A DNA stretch of 64,000 nucleotides from Amyelois transitella (lineage: Eukaryota; Arthropoda; Insecta; Lepidoptera; Pyralidae), in the NCBI RefSeq assembly GCF_032362555.1, contig NC_083519.1, forward strand, positions 1,567,501-1,631,500, written 5' to 3'. The notes beneath the pieces were generated by a model. It saw only the letters and a program-made list of their open reading frames with translations. It did no database searches and was not told where the DNA came from. Position numbers and translations under genes: made by a program. This document shows, in pieces, positions 11,401 to 22,111 of the stretch; the first letter of the stretch is position 1; each line of letters starts with the position of its first letter.

Positions 11401-13349
11401 ACGTCTATATTTATGTGCGGTAGACAGAGCCAACGTCGTGAAAAGATTGATAGGCCACATTCAGCTATTTAGCTTAATGATAAAATTGTGATTCAAATAG
11501 TGACAGGTTGCTAGCCCATCGCCTTAAAGAAGAAAGCCAAGTTTGTAAGCCTACTATTTATATTCTCTGTGAAAATCCGGCCCTGCCTCAGAGAGATGAG
11601 CAGAATAATTTGTTAATGTTGTTTGTTTTTATTTTGTAAGATGGCCAGTACGATAATAATACAACTCGACCCAAATGTACATACTTACACCGATCAATCT
11701 CTTATCTCGGTTAGTAGATCTTGTAATTATAAAGAAAGGGCGTTTTTTTTTCTTTTTGTACTTTCAAATACTTGCTGTAGGCTCCAATGATTTGTTCGCT
11801 GCGCATTCTCAGAGGTAAAGGTCATCGCCCTATTTTGTTGCACTTTGAGAGAAATCATACGTACCTGTAAAACTATTAATCCCGCTTATTTCCGTTCCCC
11901 CAGGAATTTTGGGAAATTATTGTTTGATTTTGCGTGAAATACCCACACGAAAATCTCTAATCTTTCATTAAGCCTCACAGCTGAACGTGGCCTATCAATC
12001 TTTCAAGACTAATGACTCGGTCTACCCCGCAAGGGTTAAAGGCGTGCTTATATGAATGAATGAACCCACACACATCCTTACAAACTTAATATTAGTAGGA
12101 TAATTATTACTAAATTAAGGTTAAAGTTAGCTTTACTCTCGCATTGAGCTAGCATTTAATCATAGTGTCACAATGATTAATGAGTGAAACCTACACTAAA
12201 AAAAATTACCGGTAAATGCAAGGGCTTATTTAAAATTTTCTCACCACACATTAGTCTGATTGATTTTAGGGAGCCGTGCACATATGGCAAAAACAAAAAC
12301 CTTTTCAAATTTTTAAAATCATCATTTATTAATCTGTCTACCCCGTTAGGGATAAACACGTGATTACATGTTTGTATGTATGTAAATAAATACGTTTATG
12401 TCAACCGCATTCAACTCTGTACAAAAATTTTTAAGCAGTGCTTGAACTGTTTTCAATTGGCCATAACTTCATTTCTCCTTAACCGATTTTGAGGAAACAA
12501 AGATTTGAAAATCCTCCTAATTATAGTATACTATATAAAAGCTTTCGTCATTCGAATTTTGATTTGATACGCCGCTATTTGGTTTGGTTTATGAATACAA
12601 AATTACAAATGCATTTAGTATGTCATCAACCTGTGTGTAGTTCGGCAAGGCCGATGTAACATTGTATGTAATGTTTGTATGACTAAACTAGGATCTACAC
12701 AAAGACTATAGTTACGATTAGCCTTCTTGCGCACACGCACGCGATTTAAGGTGAAGGGTAGGTAGGTAATTAGGGCTCTTAATATTATTGTTTGTGCCGT
12801 TTGGTATCTGATACTTTAGAATAGGATAGGACCACTTCATCTCTTTCTCATGGATGTCGTAGAAGGTGACAAAGGGGATAGGCGCATATCGTCTGGTGCC
12901 AGCTTCCAGGCTGGCCTGGTAGGAAAAAAACATATCGTCTGTCAGCTACATGTAATCTTTACTTGCAGTTTGTAAAAGTCATGGGAAAAGCTAATTTACT
13001 TGCGATTCTTCTTGAAGGCGATGGGCTAACAACCTGTCACTATTTGAATCTACATGAATACTAATATGTAAACACAAAATACTAAATGAATGATGGAATT
13101 AATAATTTAGCCATACCGCTGAATGTGGCCTTTTAGTATTTTCCAGACTGTTGGCTCTGTCTACCCCGCAAAAGACATTTACGTGACTATATGTATGGGT
13201 GCGCTGTTAGAGAAAGCAAACAGAGCAGCTCACTCCTTCCATGATTCGGCTTTCATTCATTTCCGAAGAAGTTTGTTTGTTTGCAAGAAAGTAGTTAAAG
13301 AATTAATGACGTGCGTATGTAAGTTAATAATTTACGGATTATTAAACAA
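8452..13349. other. Intergenic DNA with SINE relics
   Basis: No supported exon. Holds relics of the TATG-tailed SINE at about 8855-9000, 11390-11560, 11965-12062, 12335-12390, 12822-12882, 13000-13055 and 13105-13190; a tail fragment of the tRNA-derived SINE (about 10385-10456); a Helitron-like end (about 10140-10230); and an 18-bp perfect hairpin at 11239-11280. Confidence 0.6.
11239..11280. repeat. 18-bp perfect inverted repeat
   Basis: Arms 11239-11256 and 11263-11280 (CTTCGTAAAACCATTAAT and its exact complement) around a 6-base loop. The arms have no mismatch, unusual among the decayed repeats nearby. Confidence 0.8.
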
Positions 13350-13591
13350 CTAGCTGTGCTCGAGACTTCTTCTGCGTGGAATAGTTATTTTGAGCATCAT
13401 TGAAACACACAAGGATGCATAATTTTCCCCGTTTTTTTCAGCAGTTGCCGCGTGATGTTATATAGCCTAAAGCCTTCCTCGATAAATGGTCTATTCAACA
13501 CAAAAAGAAGTTTTACAATTCAAACCAGTAGTTCGTGAGATTAGCGCGTTCAAACAAACAAACTCTTCAGTTTTATAATATTAGCATAGAT
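13350..13591 (-). mobile_element. Non-autonomous Helitron-like element (family H1)
   Basis: On the minus strand it starts TCTATGCTAATATTATAAA and ends in the CTAG-type end after a GC-rich segment. It matches the copies at 26.6, 28.5, 47.6, 48.4, 53.8 and 59.2 kb. About 240 bp, no ORF. Confidence 0.75.
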
Positions 13592-13819
13592 TTATCAATA
13601 ATACAGACTGGTAGAGAACCCCAAACGGCATTAAGTCCGCCCTTTGTACATAATTTTTTGTGCAATAAAGTTTTAAATAAATAAATGCAGTTATTAAACG
13701 CGCTCGTAACATACGTTTATTCTTATCTCGGACGTAACGAATCATGTTACAATGATCCGCGGTCACCGAGCGCGTTTAATACCTGTATTATTTATAAATT
13801 TATAAATTACTTATAATGT

Positions 13820-14103
13820 TCGGTCATGTGGAGAGGATGAATGAAAGCAGGTTGACTAAGCAGATATACAAGGAGAGTGTGGAGGGAAAGGTCGGAGTGG
13901 GAAGACCTAGACGAACGTATCTTGATCAAATTAAGGACGTCCTGGTAAAGGGTCAGGTCAAAAGTACCCGAAACCGCCGAGCTTGTATGAAGAGAGTTAT
14001 GAATGTGAATGAAGCGAAGGAAGTATGCAGAGATCGTGGCAAGTGGAAAGAGGTAGTCTCTGCCTACCCCTCCGGGAAAGAGGCGTGATTTTATGTATGT
14101 ATG
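13820..14103 (+). mobile_element. RTE-like LINE, 5'-truncated copy with target-site duplication
   Basis: Nearly identical to the last ~285 bp of the LINE at 38.8-41.0 kb (about four differences seen by eye), encoding the same C-terminus from FGHVERMNESRL to PSGKEA, stop, then a TATG tail. It is flanked by a perfect 12-bp duplication TACTTATAATGT at 13808-13819 and 14104-14115, so it is a young, complete target-primed insertion. Confidence 0.9.
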
Positions 14104-14115
14104 TACTTATAATGT

Positions 14116-15627
14116 GCAACGTGGAAGTTTTTTTTTTAATTACTTTTTAATCTTATTTGAAATTCGATTCGGTTGTAGTTCAAGTTAAGCATTTTCTCTT
14201 TAAAGGGATATTTTTTCAGCTTTAATACTGATAAACAATGGTTCTTAAATAACGTTCAAAAACACAGTACGTTTTCGGAAATTGCTAGCTGAGTATCGTC
14301 TTAAAGATATTGACCTAACTCCAAATCAAATCCATATAATATTATAAATGCAAAGATTTGTAAGGATGTATTTTTGTTACTCTTTTACGCAAAATCTACT
14401 TAATGAAATTAGTTACACGGATTTAATATAATAACCTGTATTTATAAATATGTACTTTTTCTCCCGAAATTTCGACAGTAGCAAAGACCCGGTACTCTGC
14501 TGGTATAAATATGAAGAGGAGAGGTTGGTAAAAATTTAAGGGCTACATTTTGGTGCAATGATAAATGTTGTAATATGAATACAAAAACATGTTAACGCGC
14601 ATCGTAGTACATTTGATTAATTGATCTGCTCTGCCAGTTTTGACCTACATTATATCGTGTAGTAATAATGTTTATTGCATTTTTTTGGAGTTTACGCAAG
14701 TTATGGTTGAGAAGTGCATTAATTTGTGAGTTTGAAATTTTGATCAGTAGAAATCGTATAAAATCAAAACCCGGTCAAGTGCGACTTGCTAAATCGGTGC
14801 AGAACCTATATTTTTTTAATTGCCTTCAAAAAAAGGTGGTTCTTAGTTTGAACTGTATGTATGTATGGTTGTCCGCGATTATCTCGCGTTTGGCTGAACC
14901 GATTTTGATGCGATTTTTTATGAAAGTGTTTGTTACAGTTGTTGTTGAGAGGGTTTTAGAAATTTAACCGACTTCAAAAAAGGGGGACATCTTTGGAGTC
15001 AGTTCTTTTTTACAAAGGTTATCAGTAGTATAAATCTGAAAACTATCATTAAACAGCTGAACGTGGCCTATCAGTCTTTTCAAGACTGTTGGCTCTGTCT
15101 ACACCGCAAGGGATATAGACGTGATTATATGTATGTATCAGCAGCAAAGTCCCGCCGTGACGGTTGACACAAAATTGATGCGGCGCACTGCAAATTATAG
15201 TCATGCCAGGCGGAAAATTAACAGTATCCGACTGTTGACATCGACTTCCGTCGTAATATGACAAAATAAAGGAGTTCTCAATACGAAACGTCTCTCATTA
15301 CTAATTCTGAAATTTTCTTGAACCTAGGTTGGAATGGGTCTTGGGTCCATTTATCATATTCATTTCTTATATCCCTTGCGGTGTAGACAGAGCCAACAGT
15401 CTTCAAATCACTGAAAGGCCACTTTCAGCTGCTTGGCTAAATGTTGGAATTTTAAAGTAACCTGTGTTACTCGCCAATCGCCTACAAGCAAATCCTAAGA
15501 TTTTCGCTTAGTCGCCTATTACGACATCCATGGGAAAGATATGGAGTGGTTCTATTCTAAAGTGTATACATATTCATATATTCTTTACCTCTAAAATATA
15601 GTCTTCATCTTCTTACTCCAACCCCCG
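14116..15627. other. Intergenic DNA with SINE and other repeat relics
   Basis: No exon. Includes a Helitron-type start relic (about 14335-14430), a repeat with the lepidopteran-type 'accgacttcaaaaaaggggg' end (about 14760-15000), a SINE 3' half (+) at 15051-15138 and a decayed SINE copy (-) at about 15350-15545. Confidence 0.55.
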
Positions 15628-15757
15628 TTGCATGGCACGCGCGTACGCATTTTTAACCTGTTAAAAACTATCGCTGTTTCGCTTTCTTTTATGACGTGAA
15701 ACGGGACAGCAATAGATTTTCGCGCGATAATAACGGCATCGCGCGTGCATTGTTACG
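15628..15757. mobile_element. Palindromic MITE (family P1)
   Basis: A foldback element: outer arms gcatggcacgcgcg / cgcgcgtgcat and inner arms AAAACTATCGCTGTTTCG / cgtgaaacgggacagc around a ~13-bp centre. Related copies lie at about 16.45-16.79 (split), 22.40-22.48, 30.0-30.1 and 45.9-46.0 kb. Confidence 0.7.
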
Positions 15758-16451
15758 TAGGCTGTAAGACTGTTACGGATGAGTCTGAGGTGCTCCTTAG
15801 ATTTTGATTCTGGATTAGCTGAGTCTGGTTTTTACACGAAGCGAGTCCCATCTGACTTCCTTAACCTTCGCAGATAGAAGAAGGTACTAAGAATATTAAA
15901 AAAATAATTGACCTTGGAAATCAACATTCTTTTGTAGTCGTAAACCCAATGATTGCAGAGCGATAGAATGTACCAATTAAATTAATACTAAGTCAGTTAT
16001 AACTATGTTGTTCAAGTTATGAAATGAAAATAACTAATTTGTATCTTTTTTAGATCATTTCCGATAGCCTTGTATGATAGATTAATTACCAAAGCGGTGA
16101 AAGTGAGGTATTGTTTTAGTTTTTAGGTCAAAACTACCCACCTTAAAATTACTTTACTAGGTAGTATGTGCCATAGAATTCGGAACAATAATTATTTAGA
16201 TTTTTATTAAACTTGGAACTAAGTGGATATTTTTAATTGACCGTTAATTAAATTTTAAATATCTAGCAAACATATAATAGAGTTGTAACTGAGCGATATC
16301 AGTACTTGGAAGATTTTGCTAAAATGCAAGCCTTTTATTTAGGTTCCTTGAAAAGATGGAAGTATAGTTTCAGCTCTCATAGCATGGCCTACGCGACGTG
16401 GCGCACGACGTCGTTATAAAGGAATTTAATTTTGTCATAATAAACTAGTCC

Positions 16452-16790
16452 TGTTCACGAATCATGGGACGCGTAATGCTATTTTTATCGCGCTCAAACC
16501 TATCGGTGTCCCGTTTCTTGTCATAATAAAAAGCGAAACAGCAATATTTTCTTTATCCTACTACTATTATAAAGGCGAAAGTTTGTATGGATGTTTGTTA
16601 CTCTTTCACGCAAAAACTACTGAACCGATTACCATGAAATTTGGTATGTAGGTAGCTGAAGACCCAGAATAACACATAGGCTACTTTTTACCCCAGAGTT
16701 CCCGCGGGATTGATAGGGTTTCCATGCGGACGAAGTCGCGGGCGGCCTCTAGTATAAATATAATATCTTTATACGAGTATAAATGGCATC
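16452..16790. mobile_element. P1 MITE split by a Helitron-like insertion
   Basis: The P1 arms (catgggacgcg..., aaagcgaaacagcaatattttc) run to 16555 and resume after 16752, where atggcatcacg...catgctacgtag closes the palindrome. The interruption is the H2 Helitron-like element at 16556-16752. Confidence 0.6.
16556..16752 (+). mobile_element. Non-autonomous Helitron-like element (family H2)
   Basis: Starts TCCTACTACTATTATAAAG and ends GGGCGGCCTCTAG, between host A and T, as expected for a Helitron. A short GC-rich stem (GCGGACGAAGTCGC) precedes the end. 197 bp, no ORF. A sister copy lies at 32457-32669. Confidence 0.75.
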
Positions 16791-18236
16791 ACGTATTCCA
16801 TGCTACGTAGGCAAAACTAGTTGGTTATGATAGACGTTAATTCCTTTACAACGATATGTTTTTATTTTTTCCATGCGAATGTGTTTTATGGGCAAAGGTA
16901 AAATATATATCATAAGTTTTCTACATTCAATTGTAGGAAGAATGGCGGAACTTTACAACGATATTTGACTGACCATGATCTTGGATTTTGTTAATCAGAA
17001 TTATACACGAAGCGATTCCAGTCTAACCTCTGTAACCTTTGCAGGGAAAAGTAAAAATTACGGACGTAAAAAAAATTGTTGTAAGAATTTACGTAACTGT
17101 GTCACTTTCCAACACATTGTATAGAAATGCTCGATTAACTACTTTTTATATGCTCCATCATCCATTATTACTGCGAAGTAAATGTGTTTACTACGGAACT
17201 ACTAGTCTTACTAAGTCATTACTACGTGCTGTGACAATATTACTTTTACGGCTTATGGTTTCATAAATGATAGTTTGTAGACATAGATAACACGAGAATT
17301 AGACTTTGCGATGTGTAAATCAACATTATCGTTACTGAAGCAACAATTAAAAAAAGACCAATCCGATATAAAACAAAATTAAAAAAAAACTAAATTAAAA
17401 AAAAACACTACCTAGGCGATTAGTTGGTTGGTACCTAACCTACCTATATCAATTTCTGGAACCGTTGACCGCCGCGTGCGCCACGCATGCCAATAAGTAG
17501 GTATATATATATGTGTGTAATATTTCAGTATTTGACACAATTAAGTAAGTAGGTATAATTTTTTGGTTTACTTGATATAAAAATTTATGTTAGGTAGGTT
17601 AGGTACCTACGTACAAACCAACAAAAAATAAATAAATATCTTCCACATTTATGAACAGACCTTAACCAAATTTTTGAGTTTATTCGTTACAAACATACAA
17701 ATCTTTTCTCTTTATTAATAGTGTGGATGTGGGTCAGTCAGACACCAATTATAGAATATAAGTCACAATTTCGGAATAAAAGCCTTGGGCTAGCAAAGCT
17801 TCGTGTAAAAACGTCTCTATAAGATAGTTAGTCAATGAAAAGCACGTTTTCTAGCGGTCTACTTAATCTATTTCATTGTAACATTAAGTCTTCCACTTTT
17901 ATATTTCTGTTCCAAAGAACATGAGGTCTGTTACCTAGTGACCCGAAGGTCTATTTCAAAAAGGTGAATGTGTGTTTTTCCAACTGGATGTTCCATTGCG
18001 TTGCATTCCTGCTAAGTTTCATTCGAATTGGTTTGGTGGAGTTTGAATGATAAAGTGATTCACAAACTTTACGACTAGTCATTTTTAATGTAGGTATATT
18101 TTTTGTTGGAAAATAAAATTTCGACGTTTCGGAAAGATATTTTTGCTAAACTACAAATTTTTTTTGAAAAGCAAACAAACGTATCGATCCATTATTTAAA
18201 ATATCATCCTTTTTAAATATTTTATACTGTTTCCAG
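16791..18236. other. DNA upstream of CT1, no exon found
   Basis: AT-rich sequence with a relic of the 'cgaagcgattccagtctaacctc' repeat (about 16985-17045) and a 17-bp perfect inverted repeat (17430-17446 with 17591-17607). A 5' non-coding exon of CT1 must lie somewhere upstream of the acceptor at 18235-18236 but was not recognised. Confidence 0.5.
17430..17607. repeat. 17-bp inverted repeat, arms 144 bp apart
   Basis: GGTACCTAACCTACCTA at 17430-17446 is the exact complement of 17591-17607. The arms are flanked by further loosely matching sequence (ttggtt ... aaaccaa). Confidence 0.65.
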
Positions 18237-18238
18237 TA

Positions 18239-18304
18239 ATGTCTAAAGATGGCTTTTCTGGAAGTGGCGATCCAGGCCGACGTGAGCCGCTTCGAGGACC
18301 CTGA
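18239..18304 (+). other. Probable ancestral start codon of CT1, now an overlapping uORF
   Basis: The ATG at 18239, two bases after a splice acceptor, aligns with the CT2 start (both read 'ag|taATGTC'). In CT1 the reading frame from this ATG is +1 shifted against the protein and stops at 18302-18304. The CRAL-TRIO frame opens at a second ATG at 18249. A one-base insertion after the fourth codon explains this. Confidence 0.65.
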
Positions 18305-21300
18305 CTTCGAGGAGGTGGCTCGCAGGAACTGTCACGAGTATCGCGACACCAGGCAGAAGGTCATCCAGGAGTTACGATCCATGATAATCGGTGGGTTACA
18401 ACGATAGTCAGTATCCACTTTGGAAGTTTTTAAGGTGGAAGACTAACATTGGCTGTTCAGAGGCAGCTTAATGCCGACAAGGTACCCTATATTTAATGGG
18501 ATTTGTTGTTTAAATTTATATGCATTTAAAAGTTAAAACATAACGGTTATTAAATTCAAAAGATTTTGTTCCTTTCATCAAAACTTAACACTCACCTAAC
18601 CTAACATCAAAACACATCCGACCACCAATCAGTTAATCTATCATCGAAAAAGGAGTGGACTTTTATCTCGATTCGATGGCGGGAAGCATCGCGGATAGCG
18701 GATAGCGGTTAGCGGATAGCGGTTAGCGGATAGCGGATCAACGTAAAGAAATGAGTGTTTAAAATTTATATCAGTCCAGAAATTTGTTGAATAGGTATTG
18801 CACCTACATGCTTTTAAAAGACAATGTTCTTTTCTAATACTTATTTGTATTTAGATTATATTGCAAAAATGTTGTTTATCTTAGCTACCATGTATATCAT
18901 ACATACATACATACATATCGTCACGTCTATATCCCTTGCGGGGTAGACAGAGCCAACAGTCTTGAAGACTGAATGGCCACGTTCAGCTATTTGGCTTAAC
19001 GATAGAATTGAGATTCAACTAGTGACAGGTTGCTAGCCCATCGCCTAAAAAAGAATCCCAAGTTTGTAAGCCTATCCCTTAGTCGCCTTTTACGATATCC
19101 ATGGGAAAGATATGGAGTGGTCCTATTCTTTTTTGTATTGGTGCCGGGAGCCACACGGCACATGTATATCATCTACCTAATAATGTTTTAGCCCTTTTAT
19201 TCTCTATTATATTTTTCTCCCCAACAAAATTTCCGAGCTAGGTTACTCTGTGCTTAGGGAATTTTTTTCACCAGATAACAAAAAAAGAATTGCCATAATT
19301 TGCATGACAACAGTCCTATATCTACCGATTCCTTTGTCGCTCGATCGGTGGCTGTTGCATGCCAGTACCAAGATGATAGGCCATTTTTTTTTATTTTCTG
19401 AATATTGGGTAATTGATGTTATTATTAAATTTTATGTTCACTGTTATTTTATTATTTCTGTATGTATTTTTGTTCTCTGATTAATTTCAGAGCGAGGCGA
19501 ATGCCATCCGCGTCGTATGGATGATGAGTATCTTCTGAAGTTCTTGCGGTGTCGAAGATTCATACTAGCTTTGACCCATAAATTGGTAAGACACTTCCCG
19601 AAGCGGTTTGTTTGCTGATAAAGTTTAAGAATTGTAGAAGGGAGTGATAAAATTTCGTTTCACTTCAAGGGGGAAGGGATGTATGTTAATATTAATTCAA
19701 GTTTGTACTCCTGTTTATACATACATACATACATACATATCATCACGTCTATATCCCTTACGGGGTAGACAGAGCCAACAGTCTTGAAAAGGTGCCGTGT
19801 GGTTCCCGGCACCAATAAAAAAAAAGAATAGGACCACTCCATCTCTTTCCCATGGATGTCGTAAAAGGCGACTAAGGGATAGGCTTACAAACAAGGGATT
19901 CTTTTTTAGGCGACAGGCTAGCAACCTGTCACTATTTGAATCTCAATTCTATCATTAAGCCAAATAGCTGAACGTGGCCTTTCAGTCTTTTCAAGACTGT
20001 TGGCTCTGTCTCCTGTTTATGATTAGATTATACACATTTATTATATTCTTCTTCTTCTTAAATGGTCTTTCAGATGGTCAGATATGAGGACTTCCAAAGA
20101 CGTCACGCCTCCCTTTACCATTGTGACCTGTTTGACCTGGTCAGGGTTCGGAACGTGTACGCTGGTGTACTGCCTGAGAGTCCGCGAAGTGGTCGTACTA
20201 TACTCATGAGATTTGGTAAGGCGATTATCACACGGCACCGCGCACCGCCGCGGCAGGCGGTGAAGCGGATCTCATGTCGCATAAGCCTCTACTAAATCCG
20301 TTGATACTAAACACATGTTCACCGCCCGACCGCGCGGTCGAGCGGTGCTCTCGCCGCCACCGCCTCTCCGCGCGGACGGCAGCGCGGAGGGGCGGCACCT
20401 CACACACGTGGCACCGCATAACCGCGCGGAACATCGTGGAAGCAAGACGTGTCGCAATTTAAAAATGGATTTCGATGTCGAAAAGTTTATTTCAGAGATT
20501 CAAAGTCGCTCTGCTATCAAATGAAGAAGTGGACATTCGCGTATAATTAAAAAATTTATCTTCGTATTTTCTCAAACTTTTATAGAATAACATGAATGAC
20601 CCATTTAGAGTTCTGCTTCGTAAAAATGGATGAACCCAGTATCTTCTTATTTTTTTCTTTCTGCGCCATAAAAGCCAGATTGCTGCCACCACTTCAGCGT
20701 CCATTCTTGCCAGCGTCTGCAATCAAACTGGTCAAAACCGCGTTATATCCATCCGCGCGTACAGGCGCGTAAACCGCCTTACCGCGCGGTGCACCGCTGC
20801 GAAATCCGCGTTACCGCCACCGCCCTCCGCGGCGGTGCGCGGTGCCGTGTGATAATCGCCTAAGATTTTATATTAATTGCCTCCTTTGATCTTTTGAAGT
20901 TTAATTTTATCTTTATTTAACCATGAAACACGTAGTACAAAAGATATTTACAGTCATTATAGAAGTACTTTGAACAACACTACGGATATACTTAAAGAAT
21001 GTTAACAACAATTGTAACTACGCAATAAAAGGTTTTAATGAAAATTATCACGTCTTTTTACCCTAACGGGTAGACAGAACCAACAGTGTCGAAGATACTG
21101 AAAGGTCACGATCAGATAGATAGTTTAATGAATAGATAACATTAAAGATAATCTGATGACACTTTGTTTGGCACACAGTAACGGTTATGATGTCATTTCC
21201 AGGCAGATGGGACGTAGATGCAGTGACAGCAGACGAAGTTATGCGAGCAGCCCTCGCCATGACAGAGATTGCGACGCAACAACCCAAGATTCAGATCATG

Positions 21301-22027
21301 GGAGCTTCCATAGTCGTGGACTTGGAGGGACTAAGTTTGAGACAGTTCAGACAATTCACGCCGACTATTGCTCATCAGACTATTAGTTTAATGGGGGTGA
21401 GTGAACTGGATTCTGAACTGAACCGGGATTTGGTAACCCATGTTTATACTAGCAGCAAAAATTTGGGCATGAAAAATAATAAACGAGTATTGACAGATGT
21501 TTTTTTAAATGTTAATATAACGCAAAGATTCACAAAATTATACAATATTTTAGTCTTGTGTGAGTTCTGGGTTGTTTGATGTGACTCAAATGGAAGCAAG
21601 GAGTAGATTTATTGGTTAGATTAGATGACTGTGATAATACCAGGATATCATAACTTTGCAGGTGAACTTCCCTATTCAAATCCACGGCGTCCACTTGGTG
21701 AACTACAACTGGCTGCTCACCAGTTTGTTCTACATTGCGAAGCAGTTCATCCCTTCGGGAGCTCTCAAGATGATCCATTTCCATGGCAGTGACATGACAT
21801 CTCTTCACAAACATATAGACCCCGCCACATTGCCTGAAGAATACGGTGGCCACTGCAGGCATGTGGTGACATTTGAAGATTGGTTACCAGGAATACATAA
21901 ATATATGAGCAGTAATGAATACCTAGTGCGTGAGTTGAGAGATATGGGGTACACTATTAAGGATGGTAAAGGTGATAGTAAGATGTGGTTTGATGATTTT
22001 TGGGAACAAGATATAAAGTGTGTGTGA
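18249..22027 (+). CDS. CRAL-TRIO lipid-transfer protein, alpha-TTP-like (CT1)
   Basis: Cytosolic carrier of a hydrophobic ligand (family ligands: tocopherol, retinoids, carotenoids, phosphoinositides). Exons 18249-18390, 19491-19585, 20074-20215, 21203-21396, 21662-22027 join in frame (phases 1,0,1,0) to 312 residues, the usual length. The CRAL-TRIO-N helical region includes RRMDDEYLLKFLRCRRF (55-71). The lipid-binding fold runs from about 100 to 265, with SIVVDLEGLS, QFTPTIAHQTISLMG, IHGVHLVNYNW and the hallmark LPEEYGG (248-254). No signal peptide or membrane segment. The start at 18249 was chosen because the upstream ATG at 18239 is out of frame. The donor after exon 3 is occupied by a Harbinger element. 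CT2 downstream is the closest paralogue (about three quarters identical in exon 2). The ligand cannot be deduced. Confidence 0.9.
18693..18738 (+). repeat. 7-bp tandem repeat GGATAGC/GGTTAGC
   Basis: About 6.6 units in CT1 intron 1, partly alternating as GGATAGC and GGTTAGC, suggesting a 14-bp higher-order unit. Confidence 0.85.
18901..19160 (-). mobile_element. TATG-tailed SINE (family S1), full length with TSD
   Basis: On the minus strand it starts TGCCGTGTGGCTCCCGGCAC, contains the CAGTCTTCAAGACTG hairpin block and TCTGTCTACCCCGCAAGG, and ends in (TATG)n. It is flanked by the perfect 12-bp duplication CATGTATATCAT (18889-18900, 19161-19172), which defines the 260-bp element. No ORF. No clear tRNA, 7SL or 5S head was seen. 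Located in CT1 intron 1. Confidence 0.9.
19719..20009 (-). mobile_element. S1 SINE with internal inversion (twin-priming type)
   Basis: 19719-19791 is the S1 3' part with its tail, minus orientation. It is joined directly to 19792-20009, the S1 5' part in plus orientation (TGCCGTGTGG... to GGCTCTGTC). The whole is flanked by an 11-bp duplication CTCCTGTTTAT (19708-19718, 20010-20020; one or two bases shared with the element). The two parts overlap by about 24 bases of SINE sequence at the stem-loop. In CT1 intron 2. Confidence 0.85.
20220..20860. mobile_element. PIF/Harbinger deletion derivative with 34-bp TIRs
   Basis: Perfect TIRs GGCGATTATCACACGGCACC... (20220-20253 and 20827-20860) with TAA target duplication (20217-20219, 20861-20863) are the PIF/Harbinger signature. 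Inside, a plus ORF starts at 20465 (MDFDVEKFISEIQSR, MADF-like N-terminus) and a minus ORF from 20704 reads MDAEVVAAIWLLWRRKKK and then RRYWVHPFLRSR...FFNYTRMSTSSFD, the N-terminus of a HARBI1-like transposase. The ORFs converge and both break off at about 20520, where the middle of the element has been deleted. It is inserted in the CT1 exon 3 splice donor. Confidence 0.88.
20864..21202 (+). other. Remainder of CT1 intron 3
   Basis: Contains a short S1 relic (about 21050-21120, cgtctttttaccctaacgggtagacag). Nothing else recognised. Confidence 0.5.
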
Positions 22028-22089
22028 CATAAAAAGCTTTTTATTTAGTAGATTACCTACCCGCGAGTGCTATCAAGATGGTATTATTA

Positions 22090-22111
22090 AATAAATATTT
22101 CTTTAAATAAA
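22090..22111 (+). terminator. Likely polyadenylation signals of CT1
   Basis: Two AATAAA hexamers at 22090-22095 and 22106-22111, 63-84 bp after the stop codon. Confidence 0.6.

Noticed and set aside
13820..14088. 90-codon ORF as an independent gene
   Set aside because: It is the C-terminus of the RTE ORF within a truncated insertion with target duplications.
17430..17607. TTAGG-like string in the inverted repeat, possible interstitial telomere
   Set aside because: Only two TTAGG units, interrupted, and the motif is part of an inverted repeat rather than an array.
20465..20722. MADF-like and transposase-like ORFs as host genes
   Set aside because: Both lie between perfect TIRs, are broken at the same deletion joint and belong to the Harbinger element.
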